Assembly (NCBI RefSeq): GCF_007713735.2
Contig: NZ_VMNW02000001.1
Coordinates: 266,294-330,293, forward strand
DNA length: 64,000 nucleotides
Source of the DNA: Amycolatopsis acidicola
GTDB lineage: Bacteria; Actinomycetota; Actinomycetes; Mycobacteriales; Pseudonocardiaceae
Direction: 5' to 3'
Both the position numbers and the translations under genes were made by a program. Shown one piece after another: positions 7,327-15,760 of the stretch. The notes below the pieces were generated by a model. That model had not been told where the DNA came from. It worked only from the letters and a program-made list of their open reading frames with translations, and did not search any database. Numbering within the stretch: the first letter of the stretch is position 1; the number at the start of each line of letters is the position of its first letter.

Positions 7327-8106
7327 ATGCCACACCAGTTCTCGCTCTCGTTCGCGGCGCTGGACATCGTGCTCGAGCAGCTGCGGCTCGGGCGCGCGCC
7401 GGTGCCGTTCGAGGTGCCCTACATCGGCACCACGCATCAGCAGCGGGCCCAGGTGCGCGAGGCCGTTTTCCGTGACCTGGAAGCAAAAGGCCTCGCCCGT
7501 GGCGGCCGCATCGACCCGGACGCGGAGGCGGCGATCAGGATCCTCACGACCGCGCCGGTGGCGGTCACGGCGGTGGCGCAGCTGGAGGACGGCAAACAGC
7601 TTTTCGCCAGGGCCGCCAGCGACGGCCGCTTCGCCGTCGTCGCCCGGCAGGACCAGAACCTGATGATTTTCCAGCAGCTCCGCCCCACCTCGATCGTCGC
7701 GGGTGTGGTCGACCTGCTACCCGCGACGCCGCCCGCCGCGGGACAGTCCGTCACGGTGGCGAAGCCCGCGCCGAAGCCGAGCGGCAGGCACCGCGTGGAG
7801 GACGGCGGATACGACCCGTTCGCCGCCGTTTCGAAGCCTCGTTCCACGGCGCCCGCCCAGCTGCGCATGGTGGAGCGGATCTTCCAGAAACCCAAGCTGC
7901 GCATCGGCCAGTTCTCGGCCATCGTCCCCGGCCGGGACAACAAAGCCCGCCGCCTCACGCCCACAGCCTGGTTCGACACCGACGAAGGCCGCTACTTCGT
8001 CACCTCACGCGAAGCCGAGGACGGGCAGAGCTGGATCACCTACGCGCCGGCGGACAACGCGCGGATAGCGCACCATCTGCACGAGCAGCTGCGCGCTTTC
8101 TTCTAG
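7327..8106 (+). CDS. EspG-like ESX secretion-associated chaperone
   Basis: A 259-residue cytosolic protein. The N-terminus (FSLSFAALDIVLEQLRLGRAPVPFEVPYIGTT) and the overall two-lobed layout with a Pro-rich hinge (about 135-160) match the EspG family, which binds the tip of PE/PPE substrates and delivers them to the ESX translocase. Its place after the PPE-like gene supports that partner. The C-terminal part (ARRLTPTAWFDTDEGRYFVT...HHLHEQLRAFF) corresponds to the second half of the EspG fold. Start: ATG with GGGGGA about 6 bases upstream. Its TAG (8104-8106) overlaps the stop of glfT1, which runs convergently. Confidence 0.8.
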   Translation: MPHQFSLSFAALDIVLEQLRLGRAPVPFEVPYIGTTHQQRAQVREAVFRDLEAKGLARGGRIDPDAEAAIRILTTAPVAVTAVAQLEDGKQLFARAASDGRFAVVARQDQNLMIFQQLRPTSIVAGVVDLLPATPPAAGQSVTVAKPAPKPSGRHRVEDGGYDPFAAVSKPRSTAPAQLRMVERIFQKPKLRIGQFSAIVPGRDNKARRLTPTAWFDTDEGRYFVTSREAEDGQSWITYAPADNARIAHHLHEQLRAFF

Positions 8107-9014
8107 AACCGGAAGAAACGCTCGCGCTGCCCCTGGCGCACGAGCTTCAGCCACTGCACGAACGCCTTCGGATCCCGTTTCACGCCGACGAAATACAGCC
8201 CGAAGCGGATCACTTCCAGCGCGCCGATCTTGCGCATTCCGGGCTGGGACAACAGATATCCGCGGTTGCGGTACGTGTAGTACCGCTTCACCTCGTTCTC
8301 CGGATCCTGCGCGTGGAACCGCCCGCCCAGCATCGGCTTGAACTCGTCCGAGCCGTCCGGGTGCAGGTACGACACCTTCAACGACGTGCCGAACGGCAGC
8401 CCGGAGCGGACCAGCCGCCGGTGCACCTCGACCTCGTCGCCGCGGAAGAACAGCCGCAGGTCCGGCACACCCACCACGTCCAGGGTGGAGGCGCGGAACA
8501 GTGCGCCGTTGAACAGCGACGCGATCCCGGGCAGGAAATCGGTGCCCAGCTCCGCCGAGGACCGCTTCCAGGTCAGCCCGCGGCGCAACGGAAAGGCCAG
8601 CTTCGACGGCTGCTCGATGTTGGTGACCACCGGGGAAACCTCGGCAAGGCCACGTTTTTCCGCCTCGTCGAGCAGCACCTCGAGCACTGTCTCGTCGGCG
8701 GGGCGGCCGTCGTCGTCGGCCAGCCAAACCCAGTCCGCGCCGAGGGACAGCGCGTGCAGCATGCCCAGCGCGAACCCGCCGGCGCCACCGAGATTCCGGT
8801 GCGACGGCAGGTACGTGTGCGGCAGCGGATACGTGTCCACGACCGCACGGGCGGGCTGGTCCGGACCGTTGTCCACGACGACGAGGTGGTCGACCGGCCT
8901 GGTCTGGCCCGCGAGCACCTTCAGCGAGTCCGCGAGCAGGTCGCGCCGGTGCCTGGTGACCACGACGGCCACCACGGCGCCCTTGCCGAGCGGCGCCTGC
9001 TCGGGACTGCTCAT
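8103..9014 (-). CDS. glfT1: Galactofuranosyltransferase GlfT1
   Basis: The initiating galactofuranosyltransferase, which adds the first Galf residues to the rhamnosyl-GlcNAc-lipid linker of arabinogalactan. About 303 residues, close to the mycobacterial enzyme. A GT-A domain contains VVVTRHRRDLL, LVVVDNGPD, the NLGGAGGF loop (74-81) and the metal-binding DDD at 100-102; FFRGDEVEVHRRL carries the later acidic pair. I prefer the ATG at 9014 because GGAGAG lies 7 bases upstream; a GTG at 9020 would overlap the wzt stop by 4 bases. It is the last gene of a wzm-wzt-glfT1 operon, the same gene set as mycobacterial Rv3783-Rv3781-Rv3782. Confidence 0.9.
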   Translation of the reverse strand: MSSPEQAPLGKGAVVAVVVTRHRRDLLADSLKVLAGQTRPVDHLVVVDNGPDQPARAVVDTYPLPHTYLPSHRNLGGAGGFALGMLHALSLGADWVWLADDDGRPADETVLEVLLDEAEKRGLAEVSPVVTNIEQPSKLAFPLRRGLTWKRSSAELGTDFLPGIASLFNGALFRASTLDVVGVPDLRLFFRGDEVEVHRRLVRSGLPFGTSLKVSYLHPDGSDEFKPMLGGRFHAQDPENEVKRYYTYRNRGYLLSQPGMRKIGALEVIRFGLYFVGVKRDPKAFVQWLKLVRQGQRERFFRF

Positions 9015-9016
9015 AC

Positions 9017-9835
9017 TCACTCTCCGGAGGCTTTGACGGTGACAGTGCGTTCGGCGCCGATCCGTTCGGCTGTCTCCGCGCTGATGCTTTCGTACGGGTC
9101 CCGCCCCTTGTACGCGGTGAGGACCTCACGCAGCGAACCCTGCATGCGCATCCGACCTTCGTCCATCCAGACGGCCGAGGTGCACAGCTCCAACAGTAGA
9201 TCGTCGGCGTGTGAAGCGAACACGAGTAGACCGGAGCGCTTCACCAGATCGACGAGACGGTCACGGGCCTTGTTCAGGAACGCCGCGTCCACCGCGCCGA
9301 TGCCCTCGTCGAGGATCAGGATCTCCGGGTCGATCGTGGTGACCACGCCCAGCGCCAGGCGCACCCGCATACCGGTGGAGTACGTGCGCAGCGGCATCGC
9401 CAGGTAGTCGCCGAGCTCGGTGAACTCCGCGATGTCGTCGACCCGCTTCTCCATCTGCTTGCGGGTCATGCCGAGGAACAGGCCCCGGATCATGATGTTC
9501 TCGTAGCCGGAGATCTCCGGGTCCATCCCGATGCCGAGGTCGAAGACCGGCGCGACCTTGCCCACGACCCTGGCCGAACCGCGGGTGGGCTCGTAGATGC
9601 CGGACAGCAGCCGCAGCAGGGTGGACTTGCCGGCGCCGTTGTGCCCGACCAGGCCGACGCGCGAGCCCTCACCGAGCGAGAGCGACACGTCCTGCAGCGC
9701 CTCGATCACCGGCACCTTGCTCTCGGTGCCGATCTTGCCGCCGACCTTGCCGAGCACCCGCTTCTTCAGCGAACGCGTCTTCGCGTCGAAGATCGGGAAA
9801 TCGACGAACGCGTTGTGTACGTCAATGCTGACCAT
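9017..9835 (-). CDS. wzt: Polysaccharide ABC exporter ATPase Wzt
   Basis: The ATPase of a two-component exporter that flips lipid-linked galactan. 272 residues with Walker A GHNGAGKST (64-72), an ABC signature variant YSTGM (152-156), Walker B ILILDEG (172-178) and the switch His in FASHA (209). The protein stops soon after the ATPase core and lacks the extra carbohydrate-binding domain of O-antigen Wzt proteins, as in the mycobacterial galactan exporter. It is separated from wzm by 9 bases, and its stop lies 2 bases before the preferred glfT1 start. The start ATG is at 9835. Confidence 0.92.
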   Translation of the reverse strand: MVSIDVHNAFVDFPIFDAKTRSLKKRVLGKVGGKIGTESKVPVIEALQDVSLSLGEGSRVGLVGHNGAGKSTLLRLLSGIYEPTRGSARVVGKVAPVFDLGIGMDPEISGYENIMIRGLFLGMTRKQMEKRVDDIAEFTELGDYLAMPLRTYSTGMRVRLALGVVTTIDPEILILDEGIGAVDAAFLNKARDRLVDLVKRSGLLVFASHADDLLLELCTSAVWMDEGRMRMQGSLREVLTAYKGRDPYESISAETAERIGAERTVTVKASGE

Positions 9836-9844
9836 GTCTAGTTC

Positions 9845-10804
9845 TCACACCCAGTAGGAGACGCGGGCCCGGTAGTTGCGCATGGCGAGCAGGGCGAGCG
9901 CCCAGCCGACCACGGTGATGCCGCCGACGACCACCCAGCTCCATGGGTTGACGGCCTGTCCGATCAGTGGCGCCCGGAGGATCTGGACGTAGTGGTAGAA
10001 GGGGTTCAGGTGCACGATCGGCACCACCCAGCTGGCCATCCCGGAGCGGGCGCCGTGGCCGTAGAGCTGGTCGATCGGCCACACGATCGGGGTCATGTAG
10101 AACAGCAGCTGGATCAGCGAGCCGATCACCTGCGGGATGTCCCGGTAGCGGGTCGAGATGATGCCCAGCAGCAGGGTGATCCACCACGCGTTGAACGCCA
10201 GCAGCAGGAACGCCGGGATGGCGGACAGCGAGTACCAGCCGAGGCCGGGGTGGCAGATCGGCGTGCCAGGGCCGCAGGTGCCGTCGGTGAGCCCGTACTG
10301 GTGGCTCAGGCTGGAGAAGAAGATCACGTCGATGATCACGACGACGATGAGGTTGTGCGCGAACATCAGCGTCTGCCGCCAGACCGTGCGCAGCGCGTAG
10401 ACCGTCAACGGCGCCCGGATCTGCTTGATGAGGCCTTCGTTCGTGATGAACGTTTCCATGCCCTCGGTCAGGCAGCCGGAGATGAAGGTCCAGACGATGA
10501 ACCCGGTGGAGATGTAGGGCAGGAACGTCGGGGTGTTCAGGCCCCACAACTGTGAGTAGAGCAGGCCCAGCCCGAGCGAGATGACCCCCTGGCTGATGGT
10601 GATCCAGAACGGTCCGATCACCGACCTGCGGTAGCGCTGCTTGATGTCCTGCCAACCGAGGTGGCCCCACAGCTCGCGCTGCGAGAAGCCTTCCTTGATG
10701 TCGCCGAAGGCGCGCCCGAACGTGCGACTGTCCGACGACAGCGGCATCTGCTGACTGTTGGTCACAGGATCACTGGCCTTGTCGACCGTGCTGGTGGCGT
10801 GCAC
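9845..10804 (-). CDS. wzm: Polysaccharide ABC exporter permease Wzm
   Basis: An integral membrane permease of the ABC-2 type, the partner of Wzt. 319 residues: an unusually long hydrophilic N-terminus (about 1-70), then WDIKQRYRRSVIGPFW, the amphipathic entry typical of this family, and six predicted transmembrane helices. The start ATG at 10804 gives about 35 residues more than the usual length; the ATG at 10747 (MPLSSDSRTF) is an alternative. It is the first gene of the wzm-wzt-glfT1 operon, divergent from the second glfT2-like gene across 250 bp that must hold promoters for both; I cannot place convincing -35/-10 boxes there. Confidence 0.9.
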   Translation of the reverse strand: MHATSTVDKASDPVTNSQQMPLSSDSRTFGRAFGDIKEGFSQRELWGHLGWQDIKQRYRRSVIGPFWITISQGVISLGLGLLYSQLWGLNTPTFLPYISTGFIVWTFISGCLTEGMETFITNEGLIKQIRAPLTVYALRTVWRQTLMFAHNLIVVVIIDVIFFSSLSHQYGLTDGTCGPGTPICHPGLGWYSLSAIPAFLLLAFNAWWITLLLGIISTRYRDIPQVIGSLIQLLFYMTPIVWPIDQLYGHGARSGMASWVVPIVHLNPFYHYVQILRAPLIGQAVNPWSWVVVGGITVVGWALALLAMRNYRARVSYWV

Positions 10805-11054
10805 GAGGCAAGGGTAGCGACCGGGGCGTGTCGCTCCCCGTTAGGGAGGGCGCAACCGTGCGCTGTCCGAAGCGTCTCTTTCGGCGGGGTCGGTGATCGT
10901 TCAGCGCGTTCTCCCGGTAACGTGTCGGCCACCTTCTCGATGAAACGGGTAACGTTGATTCGAGTCATGTTCGCAGGTCAGTGACCCGAACGTGGTCCGG
11001 TCCCTTCTGTTGTTTCGACAAATTCAAATACCCATGGAGCGGGGTGCAAACGGC

Positions 11055-12917
11055 ATGACCCAGGTGGCCGAGTCGGAAAGACGCGCGGAGCGTCCGGAAG
11101 GCGAACCGTCTTCGCGCTTGCTCGCGCAGCGGACTTTCTTCACGTCACGTGCCTTCCCGGCGCCGGACGGTATGTATGCCGAGGCTTCCGTCGGTGCGGC
11201 GGAGCTGGCACGCGAGCGCGTCACGCTCGAGCCGCACGCACTGGTCACCACCAATACCTACTTCGGCCGTTTCCCCGCGAGCTACTGGCAGCGCTGGACG
11301 GACGTCAAGACGATCGACGTCGAGGCCACGGTCACCGGCTCCGGCAAGCTCGTCATCACCGCCGGCGACAGCCATGGTGACAGCCGCTCCGTCACCAGCC
11401 TCACGGTCGAAGACGCCACCGCGAAGCAGGTCAGCCTCACCGCCCCGATCGACAGGTTCGTCGACGGCGGCGCCATCTGGCTGGACATCGAAACCGGCGC
11501 CGGGCGCCTGGTCGTGGAGAACGTCCGCTGGACCGTCGAGGCGCCGCAGGCCGTGCGCCCGGTCTCCGTCGTGATCTGCACCCACAACCGCGCCGACTAC
11601 TGCATCGAGACGCTCACCGAACTCGCCGAGGACGAGGTGGCCCGCGAGTACGTGGCCGCCGTCCACGTCACGGATCAGGGCACCGACACCGTCGAATCGC
11701 GCGAGAAGTTCGCTTATGTCAAGGAACTTCTCGGCGACAAGCTGCACTACGTCCGCCAGCCGAACCTCGGTGGCGCTGGCGGGTTCACCCGCGGCATGTA
11801 CGAGGTGCTCGAGGGCCCGGGCGGCGAGGACGCGCACGTCCTGCTGATGGACGACGACATCAAGCTCGAGTCCGACACCATCATGCGGATCAGCGCGCTG
11901 GCCAACAGCACGGTGGACCCGATGATCGTCGGCGGGCAGAACCTGTGTGAACTGCACCCCGGCCAGCTGTTCGTGGACGCCGACATCGCGAACCTGCCGA
12001 AGCTGCGCGCCGGCATCGACCGCAGCGACTCGCTTTCCCAGCGCTCGATGCTGGACCACAACCAGGACAAGCGTGTCGACGCGACGCACAACGCCTGGTG
12101 GTGCTGCCTGATCCCGGCCGAGGTGGTCCGCAAGGTCGGCTACCCGCTGCCGATCTTCTTCCAGTGGGACGACGTCGAGTACGGCCTGCGGGCGCGCTCG
12201 GCGGGCTTCTACACCGTGACCCTGCCCGGCGCCGGCGTCTGGCACCAGGACCTGCACTGGAAGGGCTGGGACGACTGGGCCCGCTACTTCCACTACCGCA
12301 ACGGCCTGATCACCGCGGCGCTGCACGGTCAGCTGCAGTCGCAGGCGATGTTCCAGTTCCTGCTCAACGAGTTCCTGGAAACGCTGGCCTCGATGCAGTA
12401 CGGGCTGGCCGCCACCATGATCAAGGCGATCGAGGACTTCCTCGACGGCCCGAAGACGCTGGCCGACGGCGGGGCGAACGTGGTGCCCGCGGTGCGGATG
12501 CTGCGCGCGGAGTTCCCGGAGACGCACATCGTGCCCGCCGCGCGCACCGGCGTGAACGCCGACTACATCCCGATCAGCCGCCCCGGTTTCACCCCGTCCA
12601 AGCCGACGATGGTGCTGCTCAAGCGGCTGGTCTACCAATACCTGGACAAGCCGGGCGGCGGCGCCGCGATCCGCGCCGGTGATGAGCACTGGTGGCACGT
12701 CTCGCTGTTCCGCACGGCCGTCATCACCGACTCCTCGCAGACCGGTGTGCGCGTGCGCAGGCTGGACAAGAAGCTGATGCTCAAACTGGGCCGCGAGGGC
12801 CTGCAGGTGCTGTGGCGGTTGCGGCAGAACGCCGATGCCACGGTGCGTCAGTACCTCGACGCGCAGCGTGAGCTGACCAGCAAGGAAAACTGGGAACGCC
12901 TGTTCGGGGACCGGTGA
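11055..12917 (+). CDS. Second GlfT2-type galactofuranosyltransferase
   Basis: A paralogue of the glfT2 at 190-2127: 620 residues with the same N-terminal sandwich (NTYFGRFPASYWQRW), the GT-A core (VVICTHNRADYC), NLGGAGGFTRG, DDD at 266-268, WWCCLIP, QWDDVEYGL and HQDLHWKGWDDW. All catalytic elements are kept, so it should be an active Galf-transferase or a related furanosyltransferase. I chose the ATG at 11055 (MTQVAES); the ATG at 11034 has its own GGAG overlap and cannot be excluded. It is followed after 36 bases by the neuA-HAD gene on the same strand, suggesting the transferred unit or acceptor belongs with the nonulosonate genes. Whether it makes a distinct galactan is inference. Confidence 0.85.
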   Translation: MTQVAESERRAERPEGEPSSRLLAQRTFFTSRAFPAPDGMYAEASVGAAELARERVTLEPHALVTTNTYFGRFPASYWQRWTDVKTIDVEATVTGSGKLVITAGDSHGDSRSVTSLTVEDATAKQVSLTAPIDRFVDGGAIWLDIETGAGRLVVENVRWTVEAPQAVRPVSVVICTHNRADYCIETLTELAEDEVAREYVAAVHVTDQGTDTVESREKFAYVKELLGDKLHYVRQPNLGGAGGFTRGMYEVLEGPGGEDAHVLLMDDDIKLESDTIMRISALANSTVDPMIVGGQNLCELHPGQLFVDADIANLPKLRAGIDRSDSLSQRSMLDHNQDKRVDATHNAWWCCLIPAEVVRKVGYPLPIFFQWDDVEYGLRARSAGFYTVTLPGAGVWHQDLHWKGWDDWARYFHYRNGLITAALHGQLQSQAMFQFLLNEFLETLASMQYGLAATMIKAIEDFLDGPKTLADGGANVVPAVRMLRAEFPETHIVPAARTGVNADYIPISRPGFTPSKPTMVLLKRLVYQYLDKPGGGAAIRAGDEHWWHVSLFRTAVITDSSQTGVRVRRLDKKLMLKLGREGLQVLWRLRQNADATVRQYLDAQRELTSKENWERLFGDR

Positions 12918-12953
12918 CCGGGCCAGGTGGTTCGGGTCCGTACGCTCGTCGGC

Positions 12954-14147
12954 GTGGCTGAACGCGATGGAACCCGGGTCCTTGCCGTGGTGCCCGCCCG
13001 CGGCGGGTCGAAGGGCGTACCGGGGAAGAACCTCGCGAAGGTCGGCGACGATCCGCTGATCACGCGCGCGGTGCGTGCGTTGCGCAATGCCGAAGGCGTC
13101 GGCGAGGTCGTGGTCAGCACGGACAGCATCGAGATCGGCGCGGTGGCGGAAGCCGCGGGCGCCGCCGTGCTGCCACGGCCCGCGGAGCTCTCCGGGGACA
13201 GGGTGTCGTCGGAGGCCGTGCTGTTGCACGCGCTGGACACGTACGCCGAGCAACACGGCGTGGATCCGGACGTGGTGCTGATGGTGCAGTGCACGTCGCC
13301 GTTCATCGGCACCGAGACCGTCGAGGGCGTGGTGTCGCTGATCGTGGACGAGGGCTGGGACTGCGCCTTCACCGCGGTCCGCGTGCACGAATTCCTTTGG
13401 CGGCGCGGGGAAGACGGCACGGCGCTGGCGGTCAACCACGATGCGGCGGTCCGCCCGTTGCGGCAGCAGCGGGAGCCGGAGTTCCGGGAAACCGGTGCGG
13501 TGTACGGAATGCGCGTGGCCGGGTTCCGTGCGGCGCGGCACCGGTTCTTCGGCCGGATCGGGCTCGTGGAAATGCCGGCCACGCACGCGATCGAGATCGA
13601 CACCCAGGAGGACCTGGCGATAGCGCGAGCGCTGGCCGCGTCGATCGACGCGCCGGCGGGCAACGAGATCGACGTCGACGCGATAGTCACGGATTTCGAC
13701 GGGGTGCACACCGACGACCGCGCGCTGGTGCTGCAGGACGGCACCGAGGGGGTGGTGGTCAGCCGGTCCGATGGGGCAGGCGTGGCGAGGCTGCACAAGG
13801 CCGGTATCCCGTTGCTGATCCTGTCCGTGGAACAGAACCCCGTGGTGGCGGCGCGCGCGAAGAAACTCGGCGTGCAGGTGCTGCACGGGGTGGGCGACAA
13901 GGCCGCCGTGCTCAAGTCGTGGCTGGCCGAGCAGCGCCTGGATCCCGCGCGCGTCGCGTACGTGGGCAATGACCTGCGTGACCTGGAAGCGATGGCGATG
14001 GTCGGCTGGCCGATCGCGGTGCAGGACGCCCGGCCCGAGGTGCGGCAGGTGGCCCGCCTCGTGCTGCGGCGGCCCGGTGGATTCGGCGCGGTCCGGGAAG
14101 TGGCCGACCTCGTCTTGCAGGCGGTCGAACGGAGGAATGAACAGTGA
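12954..14147 (+). CDS. CMP-nonulosonate cytidylyltransferase fused to HAD phosphatase
   Basis: A bifunctional protein of 397 residues. Residues 8-225 are a CMP-sialic-acid/CMP-KDO synthetase fold: VVPARGGSKGVPGKNL (the P-loop-like CTP site, from about 13), STDSIEI, RPAELS, MVQCTSPF and HAIEIDTQEDL. Residues 235-397 are a KdsC-type HAD phosphatase with motif I DFDGV (DxD intact), motif II LSVE, motif III VGDK and motif IV GNDLRDLEAM, so it looks catalytically competent. The pair could make the 9-phosphate product, dephosphorylate it and activate it with CTP. The same domain order is known in animal CMP-sialic acid synthetases and some bacteria. Start: GTG at 12954 rather than 12927, by alignment to the family. 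It overlaps neuB by 4 bases (GTGA). Confidence 0.88.
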   Translation: MAERDGTRVLAVVPARGGSKGVPGKNLAKVGDDPLITRAVRALRNAEGVGEVVVSTDSIEIGAVAEAAGAAVLPRPAELSGDRVSSEAVLLHALDTYAEQHGVDPDVVLMVQCTSPFIGTETVEGVVSLIVDEGWDCAFTAVRVHEFLWRRGEDGTALAVNHDAAVRPLRQQREPEFRETGAVYGMRVAGFRAARHRFFGRIGLVEMPATHAIEIDTQEDLAIARALAASIDAPAGNEIDVDAIVTDFDGVHTDDRALVLQDGTEGVVVSRSDGAGVARLHKAGIPLLILSVEQNPVVAARAKKLGVQVLHGVGDKAAVLKSWLAEQRLDPARVAYVGNDLRDLEAMAMVGWPIAVQDARPEVRQVARLVLRRPGGFGAVREVADLVLQAVERRNEQ

Positions 14148-15013
14148 CTACAGCCGTGCGGATCGGCGAGCACCAGGTCGGCGCCGGCCGGCCGGTGTAC
14201 ACGGTCGCGGAGATCGGGATCAACCACAACGGCGACATCGAGATCGCCAAGGAGCTGATCCGGATCGCCGCCGGAACCGGCGTGGACGCGGTGAAGTTCC
14301 AGAAGCGCACTCCGGAGATCGCGACCCCGCCGGACATGCGGGACACGCTGCGCGACACCCCGTGGGGCCAGATGACGTACCTCGACTACCGGTACCGGGT
14401 CGAGTTCGGCATCCCCGAGTACGAGGAGATCGACCGGTACTGCAAGGAACTCGGCATCGATTGGTTCGCTTCGCCCTGGGATGTCCCGAGTGTGGAGTTC
14501 CTGGAGAAGTTCGGCGTGGTCTGCCACAAGGTGGCCTCGGCCTCGCTGACCGATCACGAGCTGCTGAAAGCGCTGCGCGACACCGGGAAGCCGATCATCG
14601 CGTCGACCGGTATGTCCACAATGGAGGAAGTGGACGCGGCGGTCGAGTTGCTGGGCAAGGAAAACCTGGTGCTGCTGCACACCACGTCGACGTACCCGTG
14701 CCCGCCGGAGGAGGCGAACCTGCGCACCCTGCACACGCTCGCCGACCGGTTCGGGGTGCCGATCGGGTACTCCGGGCACGAACGCGGCCTCCAGGTTTCG
14801 ATCGCCGCCGTCGCGATGGGCGCCTGCCTCGTGGAGCGGCATTTCACGCTGGACCGCACGATGTGGGGTTCGGACCAGGCCGCGTCGCTGGAGCCGGAAG
14901 GGCTGCGGCGGCTGGTGCGCGACATCCGCAATGTCGAGGTCGCGCTCGGTGACGGCGTGAAGCGCGTGTTCCCCGGCGAGGAAAAGCCGCGGCGCAGGCT
15001 TCGCCGGGTGTGA
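14144..15013 (+). CDS. N-acetylneuraminate synthase-like enzyme (NeuB family)
   Basis: Condenses phosphoenolpyruvate with an N-acetylhexosamine-type aldose to give a nine-carbon nonulosonate. 289 residues with the NeuB TIM-barrel signatures EIGINHNGD, AVKFQKR, STGMSTMEEV, HTTSTYPCPPEEANL, IGYSGHE and the metal-binding ERHFTLD. The protein ends just after the barrel, lacking the C-terminal SAF (antifreeze-like) domain of typical NeuB, which normally caps the partner subunit's active site. Substrate (Neu5Ac, KDN, legionaminate) cannot be told from sequence. It is translationally coupled to the neuA-HAD gene by GTGA overlap. Confidence 0.88.
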   Translation: MTTAVRIGEHQVGAGRPVYTVAEIGINHNGDIEIAKELIRIAAGTGVDAVKFQKRTPEIATPPDMRDTLRDTPWGQMTYLDYRYRVEFGIPEYEEIDRYCKELGIDWFASPWDVPSVEFLEKFGVVCHKVASASLTDHELLKALRDTGKPIIASTGMSTMEEVDAAVELLGKENLVLLHTTSTYPCPPEEANLRTLHTLADRFGVPIGYSGHERGLQVSIAAVAMGACLVERHFTLDRTMWGSDQAASLEPEGLRRLVRDIRNVEVALGDGVKRVFPGEEKPRRRLRRV

Positions 15014-15067
15014 AGGACGATCTTCGTAGCCGGTTGGCTACAGTCTGCGGGCAACTCCCGGTGAGAG

Positions 15068-15760
15068 GTGGATGCCGTGCGCGTCGCAGAGGCCGTGCCT
15101 GAGCAGGCGGACACGTCGGCACAGCTCGACGTGTTCCGGGACCTGCTGGTGGCCTACGGGCGAGGGCAGCGCGTGGACACGGTGACCGTCGTCGGCAACG
15201 CGCCGATGCCGGCCAGCGCCCCGCGTGCCGACCTGATCGACAACAGTGACCTGGTCATCCGGATGACCACGTTCGCGCTCGACGAGCCGGGCGGGGAGCG
15301 GGCCTACGGGCGCAAGACGGATGTCGTGGTGCTGCACCGCGGTGTGCTGGTCAGCCCGCACACATTCGCCGACTACACCTCGCGGCTGTACCTGCTGGCC
15401 GAGCCGGGCAGGTTGCACTGGGAGCCCGAGGTGATCCCGGACTGGTGGCCGGAGGACCTCGGTTTCGTGCCGATCCCGAACCGGCCGTTCGTGCAGCCGC
15501 TGGGGTTGCTGCTCGGGCTCGACCCGGCGGAGCCGGCGTGGGCCACGACGGGAACGCTCGTCGCGTACCTCGCGGTGCGGCTGTTCCCCGAGGCGAAGAT
15601 CCGGCTCACCGGGTACTCGATCATCGACGACCCCGACCAGACCACCTTCGCGCATGCGTGGGGAGAACGTGTGAACGTCACCGGCGACCACAAGCTGCGG
15701 GCGGAGTCCGCGCTGCTCCGATCGTGGAGTGACGAAGGAAGAATCGAGTTGGTTCCGTGA
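15068..15760 (+). CDS. Putative GT29-like sialyltransferase
   Basis: A 230-residue protein without signal or membrane segment that shows all recognisable sialyltransferase motifs of family GT29 in order. Motif L-like: VTVVGNAPMPA...LIDNSDLVIRM (39-66, compare VGNSG...IDSHD.VIRMN). Motif S-like: ATTGTLVAYLAVRLFPEAKIRLTGYSI (159-185, compare PSTG...A...Y.YGF). Motif III-like: HAWGE (196-200). Motif VS: H208-x4-E213. It sits directly after CMP-nonulosonate synthesis genes, which would supply its donor. I infer transfer of a sialic-acid-like sugar to a wall glycan. Start: ATG at 15068; a downstream GTG at 15077 is possible. It overlaps the next gene by 4 bases. Activity is unproven. Confidence 0.7.
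   Translation: MDAVRVAEAVPEQADTSAQLDVFRDLLVAYGRGQRVDTVTVVGNAPMPASAPRADLIDNSDLVIRMTTFALDEPGGERAYGRKTDVVVLHRGVLVSPHTFADYTSRLYLLAEPGRLHWEPEVIPDWWPEDLGFVPIPNRPFVQPLGLLLGLDPAEPAWATTGTLVAYLAVRLFPEAKIRLTGYSIIDDPDQTTFAHAWGERVNVTGDHKLRAESALLRSWSDEGRIELVP

Noticed and set aside
10805..11054. Promoters for wzm and the second glfT2-like gene
   Set aside because: The 250-bp divergent gap must hold them, but no -35/-10 pair with good spacing could be chosen by eye.
11145..13886. Very long minus-strand open frame (913 codons) opposite the second glfT2-like gene and neuA
   Set aside because: It is the antisense shadow of two well-supported genes in high-G+C DNA; its translation is His/Arg/Val-rich without domain motifs.
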